From NCBI RefSeq assembly GCF_026343115.1, contig NZ_JAPEMC010000001.1, positions 5,683,001 through 5,747,000 of the forward strand: a stretch of 64,000 nucleotides of DNA, given 5' to 3'. Below are positions 58,693 through 64,000 of this stretch, piece after piece (position 1 is the first letter of the stretch; each line of letters begins with the position of its first letter). The DNA comes from Streptomyces sp. NBC_00102. Lineage in GTDB: Bacteria; Actinomycetota; Actinomycetes; Streptomycetales; Streptomycetaceae. A model generated the notes under the pieces. That model searched no databases and had not been told where the DNA came from. It worked only from the letters and a program-made list of their open reading frames with translations. The position numbers and the translations under genes are program-made.

Positions 58693-59975
58693 GCAGCAAT
58701 CCGTCACAGCCGAAAGCACCGCTGCCGAAGGCCTTCCGGCGTGTCTGGGCAGCCGCTTCGGTGTCGTCCTTCGGCGACGGCGTCTATCTGACCGCCCTGC
58801 CCCTGCTCGCCGCAAGCCTCACCCGGGATCCGCTGCTGCTCTCCGTGATCTCCGCGGCGGCGCTGCTGCCGTGGCTGATGTTCGGCCTGGTGGGCGGGGC
58901 GCTGGTGGACCGGTGGGACCGTCGGCGGACGATGTGGCTGACCGACGCGGCCCGGGCGCTGCTGTTGTTCGCCGCCGTCGCCGGCGCCGCAGCAGGCTGG
59001 CTCAGCGTGCCGCTGCTGATCGCTCTGGCGTTTCTCCTCGGTATGGGGCAGATCCTTTTCGACACGGCCGCGGCCGCCTACGTACCAGAGATCCTCGACC
59101 GGGACGCCGCGTTGCTGAAGCGGGCCAACGCGCGACTGCGCGGCTCGGTCGACGTCCTCGACGGGTTCGTCGGACCGCCGGCCGGCTCCTTCCTCTTCAC
59201 TCTGGGACGGGCCGTTCCACTGGTCGTCGACGCCGTGTCGTTCGTCTTCAGCTCACTCGTCATCCGCCTGCTGCCCGCCTCGCCCCCCCGACCGCGCGCC
59301 GACCGCAGGCCTCTGCTCAAGGAGGCGGCGGAAGGGGCCCGCTACCTTCTCCGCTCCCCCCTCCTGCTCGGCCTGTCCTTGCGCCCCGCGCTCGGCAACT
59401 TCGCCTTCAGCGCCGGCACGGCCGTCTTCGTCCTGTTCGCGCAGGAGGAACTGCACCTGGGGGCCACCGGCTTCGGCTTGCTGCTCACCTGCGAGGCCGT
59501 GGGCGGGTTTCTGGGCAGCCTGCTGTCGGGGCGTGTCAGCGACCGGCTCGGCACGGGCGGCGCGCTCATCCTGACGGCGGTGCTGCTCACGATCGCGCAG
59601 ACCTCGATAGGGCTGGGCGACAGCGCGGTCCCCGTGGGCCTCGCGCTGGCCGTGCGCGCCGCGGCGCTGAGCGCGACCATCGTGCTGTCCGGCTCGGTCC
59701 GACAGGCCATCGTGCCGGGCGAGCTGATGGGCCGGGTGGCTGCGGCGAGTCGTCTGCTGGCGTTGGGGGCGGCGCCGTTGGGAGCCCTGCTCGGCGGCTG
59801 GCTCGCGACGGCGCATGGACTGCGTGCCCCCTATCTGGTGGGCGCGGTCTTCCTGGGGGCGAGCACGCTCATCAGCTTGACCATGACCTCCAACCGCAAG
59901 GTGGAGGCGGCATTGGCGGAGGCGGAACGCGTCAGGGCGACGGAGCGGACCGAAAGATCGGGGGCGGTGAGGTGA
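58689..59975 (+). CDS. MFS exporter (MFS_3-like)
   Basis: 428-aa major facilitator with about 12 helices. The N-terminus reads AFRRVWAAASVSSFGDGVYL, the motif-A loop GALVDRWDRRRTMWLTDAAR, and helix 4-5 RANARLRGSVDVLDGFVGPP, as in multidrug/antibiotic exporters of Streptomyces. It is last gene of the NRPS operon (4-nt overlap with proC), so it probably exports the peptide and confers self-protection. The frame open upstream of 58689 overlaps proC and is not part of the protein. Confidence 0.9.
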   Translation: MSSNPSQPKAPLPKAFRRVWAAASVSSFGDGVYLTALPLLAASLTRDPLLLSVISAAALLPWLMFGLVGGALVDRWDRRRTMWLTDAARALLLFAAVAGAAAGWLSVPLLIALAFLLGMGQILFDTAAAAYVPEILDRDAALLKRANARLRGSVDVLDGFVGPPAGSFLFTLGRAVPLVVDAVSFVFSSLVIRLLPASPPRPRADRRPLLKEAAEGARYLLRSPLLLGLSLRPALGNFAFSAGTAVFVLFAQEELHLGATGFGLLLTCEAVGGFLGSLLSGRVSDRLGTGGALILTAVLLTIAQTSIGLGDSAVPVGLALAVRAAALSATIVLSGSVRQAIVPGELMGRVAAASRLLALGAAPLGALLGGWLATAHGLRAPYLVGAVFLGASTLISLTMTSNRKVEAALAEAERVRATERTERSGAVR

Positions 59976-60052
59976 GGGTCGTGCGATGGAGCCGACGTGT
60001 CCGCCGGAGGCTTGCGGCCGTGGTGTACGCGGCCTGAGTCCTGCGGCACGGT

Positions 60053-60670
60053 CTAGAGCAGCCCTCGCCGACCCGCCAGGAATCCCGCTTGAAAGCGACT
60101 GCGTGCGTCGAGCCGCTCCATGAGCTGGGCCACGGACCTGCGGTACGTCCGAAGGGCCATGCCCATCTCGCGGGCGGCCGTCTCGTCCTTGCTGCCCAGT
60201 GCCAGCTGGCGCAGCACCTCGCGGGAGACGGCCGGCAGCCCTTCGCCTTCTGCCGTCTCCCGTCCGGCGGCTGCCGGCGGTGCGGTGAGGGAACGGGCCA
60301 GCAGAGGTGTGAAGGGCAGCCCGCGTCCGACGAGGGCGCCGTCACTGTAGTCCTTCTCGTTTCGGGCCAGGACGACGACGGACCGGTCGATGATCGCCAT
60401 GCGGGGATTGCTCCAGGTCGCGTCGTGTACCTGCGCCCCGTCCATGGCCAGCTTCGCGAGTCCGCGGTCCAGCCGACCGGCCCGACCGGACCGGTCGCCG
60501 GGTACGTAGACCCGCACATCGACTTCGGGGTTGCCACTGACACCGCGGGCGGCGTCGAGGTCCACCTCGTCCTGGACGGGACTCGCGATGGGGATCGACA
60601 GGATGACCTCGTGGCGCGCCTCGTTGATGGCACGGCGCACATCGGCCGCCCCCACATAGTGCAACTGCAT
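60053..60670 (-). CDS. LuxR-type HTH regulator with PLD-like N-terminal domain
   Basis: 205-aa protein. The C-terminal helix-turn-helix (about 145-200: VSREVLRQLALGSKDETAAR, EMGMALRTYRRSVAQLMERL) is LuxR/GerE-like. The N-terminal part (YVGAADVRRAINEARHEVIL... NPRMAIIDRSVVVLARN) resembles the degenerate phospholipase-D-like domain found in many Streptomyces LuxR proteins. ATG 60670 is chosen with GAGGGGG upstream. Its promoter overlaps motif C, so it may be a downstream target of the XRE-TPR regulators. Confidence 0.8.
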   Translation of the reverse strand: MQLHYVGAADVRRAINEARHEVILSIPIASPVQDEVDLDAARGVSGNPEVDVRVYVPGDRSGRAGRLDRGLAKLAMDGAQVHDATWSNPRMAIIDRSVVVLARNEKDYSDGALVGRGLPFTPLLARSLTAPPAAAGRETAEGEGLPAVSREVLRQLALGSKDETAAREMGMALRTYRRSVAQLMERLDARSRFQAGFLAGRRGLL

Positions 60671-60695
60671 GGTTCCCCCTCGTTCCTTTACAGGG

Positions 60696-60725
60696 AAGAT
60701 AGGGATCGTTGACAACAGCTGTCAA
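60696..60725 (-). promoter_or_regulatory. Promoter of the LuxR-type gene
   Basis: Minus strand TTGACA (60720-60725), 18-nt spacer, TATCTT (60696-60701). The -35 sits inside motif C in exactly the same register as the MFS promoter sits in motif A. Confidence 0.65.
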
Positions 60726-60736
60726 CTTCTTGCCAA
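60719..60736. promoter_or_regulatory. Regulatory motif, copy C
   Basis: TTGGCAAGAAGTTGACAG on the minus strand, third copy of the shared motif. It also overlaps a second palindrome TTGACAACAGCTGTCAA (60709-60725). Confidence 0.6.
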
Positions 60737-60884
60737 GTGAATGTCCGGGGGAGGGGGCCCGGTCGATCCACCAACGTGCCTTTCCAGCAATAGACTTATG
60801 ACGGAAGGGGGTGGCCGCTCGAACAGGGCGTATGCATGATTTGAGTCAAGATCGGCGCTCAAGCGCCACGATGCCAAGCTTCCA

Positions 60885-60913
60885 TTGACAGAAAACACGA
60901 CGTTGGCCAGATT
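60885..60913 (+). promoter_or_regulatory. Leaderless promoter of the second XRE-TPR regulator
   Basis: TTGACA (60885-60890), 17-nt spacer, CAGATT (60908-60913), 7 nt to ATG 60921, no SD. The layout is the same as that of the first regulator's promoter (17-nt spacer, 7-nt gap). Confidence 0.55.
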
Positions 60914-60920
60914 GACTTCC

Positions 60921-62189
60921 ATGCCCGATCATCGCGATCCGCCGACGACGCAACCGGCGTTCGGCCGGAGACTCCGCGCCCTGCGAGTCGCACGCGCTCT
61001 GTCACAGGCCGAGCTGGGCGGCTCGGAGTTCTCGGCCGCCTATCTGTCGCGGTTGGAATCCGGTGCCCGGCCTCCCACGACACGCGTTCTCGAACACCTG
61101 TGTGCCCGCCTCGGCGTCGTGCCCGCGGACTTCGCTCCACCGGTGGGCAGCCTGCTGGCACGCGTCCTCGCCGCCGTCACCACCGTCCACGGATCGCCCC
61201 GCACGGCCGGCGAGCTGGAAGAGGCCCTCCGGCTGGACGAGGAAGCCGGTGCCGCCCTGCGCTGGCAGGCGCAATGGCTGCTCGCCGACTGCTATCACGC
61301 CGAGGGCCGACAGGACGACGAACTGCGCCTCCTGCGCGAACTCGTCGTCCTCAGTGACGCACTCGATCTTCCCTACACCCAGGCCAGATCCCGGATACGC
61401 CTCGCCCGCCGACTGTGCGCTGCCGGCGACCTGCCCGAGGCGCGCGCCGTGGCGGAACGCGCCCACGCTCTCTCCCTGGCCAACCGGCTGCCCCGTCAGG
61501 ACATGACCGAAGCGGCCCTGACCCTCGTCTCCATCGATGCGGAGATCGGACGACTGACGGAGGCGCGGAACAGAGCCGACAGACTGGCTGACTCACTGGA
61601 CGAGGTCACCGAGAACGGAATCGACGGCCTCCTGTCGAAACGTCTCCGACTGGACGTCCTGTGGAGCGCCGCCACCGTGGCCATGCGCCAGGGTGACTGG
61701 GAGGCCGCCGTCGGCCGTCTCCAGTCCGCCCTGGGCGGAATGCCGAGCAGCGAGGACCCGGTCCTCTGGCTGCGACTGCGACTCGCTGCGGCGACCATGT
61801 ACCTCCAAATGAACCCACGGCGTACTGACCAGGCAGGACGCCACCTGGCGGAACTCGCCTCGGCGGTAGCCGTGGTCGGTACCTCCAGCCAGTATCTGGA
61901 GTTGTTGCTGCTCCAGTACCGACTTGCCTTCTACGAGGGCCGGGTCGCCGACGCCCGTGCCATCGACGCCCGACTCGGCCCGCGTCCGGAAGGAATGAGC
62001 CACCAGCACTTGGTGGTCCTGGCCGCCCTGCGTAACCAGATGGCCTTTCTCGACGGCAACCGCACCACCGCCGTGGCCGAACTCGAACGGATGGCCAAGG
62101 AGGCACACGAGGCCGGCACCATCGAACTCGCGGCCGAGCTCTGGCGTGCACTGGCGGAATCCCTTGCTGCCAAGCCCCAGGGAGCATGA
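60921..62189 (+). CDS. XRE-family HTH regulator with TPR C-terminus (paralogue 2)
   Basis: 422-aa paralogue of the regulator at 25945-27198. The HTH at about 15-70 (FGRRLRALRVARALSQAELG... SAAYLSRLESGARPPTTRVL) is strikingly similar to paralogue 1, suggesting the same DNA target. The TPR-like region follows the same pattern (LRWQAQWLLADCYHAEGRQD, RRLCAAGDLPEARAVAERAH, PSSEDPVLWLRLRLAAATMY). ATG 60921 is preferred over the TTG at 60885 because the latter is the promoter -35. No short peptide gene is visible next to this copy, so it may respond to the same peptide or act differently. Confidence 0.85.
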   Translation: MPDHRDPPTTQPAFGRRLRALRVARALSQAELGGSEFSAAYLSRLESGARPPTTRVLEHLCARLGVVPADFAPPVGSLLARVLAAVTTVHGSPRTAGELEEALRLDEEAGAALRWQAQWLLADCYHAEGRQDDELRLLRELVVLSDALDLPYTQARSRIRLARRLCAAGDLPEARAVAERAHALSLANRLPRQDMTEAALTLVSIDAEIGRLTEARNRADRLADSLDEVTENGIDGLLSKRLRLDVLWSAATVAMRQGDWEAAVGRLQSALGGMPSSEDPVLWLRLRLAAATMYLQMNPRRTDQAGRHLAELASAVAVVGTSSQYLELLLLQYRLAFYEGRVADARAIDARLGPRPEGMSHQHLVVLAALRNQMAFLDGNRTTAVAELERMAKEAHEAGTIELAAELWRALAESLAAKPQGA

Positions 62190-62339
62190 AATGCGCTTCC
62201 GGACGGGCTGACGAGGCTCTCGACCCGTACGTGTCGCGCGGTCGGCGGCTGTGGAAGTCGGCGGTCCTGGAGGCCGCCGGACTCGGCGGTCAGGTGCCCC
62301 ACGCACGAGGCGGTGCCGTTGGAGGGGTGCTCCACCAGA

Positions 62340-62520
62340 TCAGGTCGACTCGCGCACCACGGTTCGTTCGGCACGATCAACGGCATCGCGGGGCCACCGT
62401 CGACCAGGCGGAGGAGCAAATGGGCGGCGGCGGTTGCCCGGTCGGCCATCGGGCCGGGCACCGAAGTCAGTGCGGGGCTGGTGTGGACCACGGATGCCAT
62501 GTCGTCAAGGCCGAGGCCCC
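62340..62520 (-). pseudogene. 3' fragment of a LacI-family regulator gene, frameshifted
   Basis: The minus strand reads GLGLDDMASVVHTSPALTSV, PGPMADRATAAAHLLLRLVD, GGPAMPLIVPNEP. A shift of one base then gives VVREST followed by TGA (62340-62342). This is the typical C-terminal end of LacI-type regulators (GFDD..., T-S-P-L-T-V, LxVRxST). The rest of the gene is absent. No other gene is supported in 62190-62544. Confidence 0.6.
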
Positions 62521-62544
62521 CGTCTGCCGAAAGCAGATGTTCCG

Positions 62545-64000
62545 TCACTCCGCCGCGGCCAGGTCGGCGGCGCTGATCCGGGAGAGCCCGCGGATCGGGA
62601 CCGCCAGGGCCGCCACCACCAGGGCGGTCGCCGCGAGGGTGGCCAGCAGCGCGGCGGCGGTGACCGTGAACAGGTGTCCGTGCAGTACGCCCCGGCCGAG
62701 GGTCAGTACGCCGGCCAGACCGGCCACCGCGCCCGACAGGCCGCCCAGCAGGGCCAGTCCGATTCCCTCGTGGAGGGTCAGCTTCGCCAGTTCCCGGTTG
62801 CTCCAGCCGGTCGCCCGCAGCACCGCGAGATCGGCCGCGCGTTCGCGCTGCGAGAGGACCAGGACGTCGACGGCGCCGGCGGCTCCCAGCACCAGGGAGA
62901 GGGCGACGCTGAGATAGTCGGCCCCGCGCGCCTGCGCCACCACGGCGCTGCCGAGCAACGACCCGGCTACCTCGCCCCGGAAGGACAGCGTCAGGGCGAG
63001 CAGGACCGTGAAGGCGGCCACTCCCAGCGCCAGCCCCGCCGCACCCAGCAGCGTGCGGCCCCGCATCCGCAGCAGGTTGAGCACGGCCAGGCCGGCCACC
63101 GAACGCACCGGGCGTGCGCGGCGGGCCGCCGTCACCGGGGGCCGGACGGCTTCCATCGGTCCCAGCCGGGTGGCGAGCCAGGCGGGGACCAGGCCCGCCG
63201 CCGTGGCCAGCAGAAGCGCCACCGGAAGCACGAGGAGCGACTTGACGCCGGCTCCGGGCTGTCCGAGCGCCCGGCCCAGTACGTACGCCAGCACCGCGCC
63301 CGCGGCTCCGGCCCCCAGCCCGATCACCGTCAGTTCGCCGAGGACCAGGCGGAGCACCTCGCCGCCGCTCCAGCCGAGGCAGCGCAGCGTGCCGATCTCG
63401 GTCCGGCGCGAGCGCACCGAGGCCAGTGCCGCCTGGCCGAGGAAGAGGGCGCACACGACGAGGACCAGTCCGAAGAGCACCGCGCTCTTGGTGTCCACCG
63501 CCCTGAGGATGCGCAGGGCCACGCCCTTGGCGACCCAGCGCTCCGTCACCCGGGCCGAGTCGGCCAGTGCCACGGTCTGCGGCGCGGGTGAGCTGCCGAC
63601 GGTGACGTCGACCTGGAGCCGGGGGTAGGCGGCCCGGATCTTCCCGGCCACCGCGTTCACCCGCGCCCGGGAGGCGGTGTCGACGCCGGTCACTCCGGCC
63701 ACCCGGATCCTGATCGCGCTGACCGGCGCCTTGTCCTGGAGGCCGGGGACCCGACGGCTCTCGGTGAGCGCGGTGATGGAGTCCATCGTCGTCAGCATGG
63801 TGGGCGGAGGGCTGACGTAACCGCCCAGGTTGCGGTCGGGCTGCAGCGGTCTGTCGTGGAGCTTCGCCCGGGTCGCGCTGTCCGCACCGGTGACCTGCGG
63901 CGTCTGGTACGTCTCCAACGGGGTCTCGGACAGGGGCGAGAAGCCGGGCAGTCGGCCCGTGTCGTAGCGGCCGACCAGGCGGACGAAGGGATTGGGCAGA
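62545..64000 (-). CDS. FtsX-type ABC transporter permease (partial, 5' end off window)
   Basis: C-terminal ~485 residues of a large ABC permease of the FtsX/MacB type; the frame is open to the end of the window. It contains an extracytoplasmic segment (ITALTESRRVPGLQDKAPVS... GVTGVDTASRARVNAVAGKI), then helix groups with the FtsX signature RSRRTEIGTLRCLGWSGGEV and, in the second half, REERAADLAVLRATGWSNRE-like QRERAADLAVLRATGWSNRE. It ends ISAADLAAAE. It is probably partnered by an ATPase gene outside the window, and is unlikely to be part of the NRPS cluster. Confidence 0.88.
   Translation of the reverse strand, partial: LPNPFVRLVGRYDTGRLPGFSPLSETPLETYQTPQVTGADSATRAKLHDRPLQPDRNLGGYVSPPPTMLTTMDSITALTESRRVPGLQDKAPVSAIRIRVAGVTGVDTASRARVNAVAGKIRAAYPRLQVDVTVGSSPAPQTVALADSARVTERWVAKGVALRILRAVDTKSAVLFGLVLVVCALFLGQAALASVRSRRTEIGTLRCLGWSGGEVLRLVLGELTVIGLGAGAAGAVLAYVLGRALGQPGAGVKSLLVLPVALLLATAAGLVPAWLATRLGPMEAVRPPVTAARRARPVRSVAGLAVLNLLRMRGRTLLGAAGLALGVAAFTVLLALTLSFRGEVAGSLLGSAVVAQARGADYLSVALSLVLGAAGAVDVLVLSQRERAADLAVLRATGWSNRELAKLTLHEGIGLALLGGLSGAVAGLAGVLTLGRGVLHGHLFTVTAAALLATLAATALVVAALAVPIRGLSRISAADLAAAE

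Noticed and set aside
60671..60920. A second signal-peptide gene next to the second XRE-TPR regulator
   Set aside because: The only short frames (for example from 60741) are Gly/Pro-rich, lack a hydrophobic signal core and have no convincing SD.

Overview
The base composition is very high in G+C, with strong third-position GC bias, GTG starts, 4-nt ATGA/GTGA gene overlaps and many apparently leaderless transcripts. This points to an actinomycete, most likely Streptomyces. No rRNA, tRNA, CRISPR array or intact insertion sequence was seen.

Region 1 (1-19.9 kb) is chromosomal housekeeping with a strong potassium theme. It runs DUF3093 (partial), a PaaI-type thioesterase, dut and DUF3710. A complete kdp locus follows (a 27-aa membrane ORF, kdpF-A-B-C, then kdpD and kdpE), then an OB-fold protein, a DUF3159 membrane protein, a divergent PhyH-like oxygenase/LacI regulator pair, two overlapping TrkA-type potassium-channel subunits, a divergent APC/KimA-type permease and a TrmA-family RNA methyltransferase.

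Region 2 (19.9-24.1 kb) is a junction full of debris: a frameshifted UvrD-like helicase fragment, a DUF262 fragment with an internal stop codon, a multiply frameshifted SARP/AfsR-type regulator, an intact SnoaL-like gene, and about 0.7 kb in which no gene can be supported.

Region 3 (24.1-62.2 kb) is a non-ribosomal peptide cluster. A minus-strand operon makes and tailors monomers: dpgA-dpgB-dpgC, an HpgT-type aminotransferase, a P450, a 3Fe-4S ferredoxin, an amidinotransferase and an AsnO-like Fe(II)/2-oxoglutarate hydroxylase. dpgD is divergent from dpgA, and a second amidinotransferase is convergent to dpgD. A plus-strand operon carries a SAM methyltransferase, an MbtH protein, a five-module 5078-aa NRPS (A-T, C-A-T x4, TE), proB, proA, an aminotransferase, proC and an MFS exporter. 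Specificity residues read by eye suggest an arylglycine (probably 3,5-dihydroxyphenylglycine), a proline-like residue, Thr, Asn and a second arylglycine-like residue. Dedicated proBAC plus a methyltransferase and an aminotransferase suggest a cluster-made, perhaps methylated, proline. The AsnO-like enzyme suggests 3-hydroxy-Asn. The amidinotransferases suggest a guanidine group.

Control looks unusual. Two paralogous XRE-TPR regulators (25945-27198 and 60921-62189) flank the cluster. Directly upstream of the first is a 53-codon gene for a short peptide with a signal sequence, divergent from an MFS transporter. An 18-bp motif (TTGGCAAnnAnTTGnCAr) occurs in three promoter regions: between the transporter and peptide genes, between the second amidinotransferase and the NRPS operon (as a perfect palindrome), and upstream of a LuxR-type gene. 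This could be a secreted-peptide/RRNPP-like circuit controlling the cluster.

Region 4 (62.2-64 kb) holds a LacI-type 3' fragment and a partial FtsX-type ABC permease that runs off the window.
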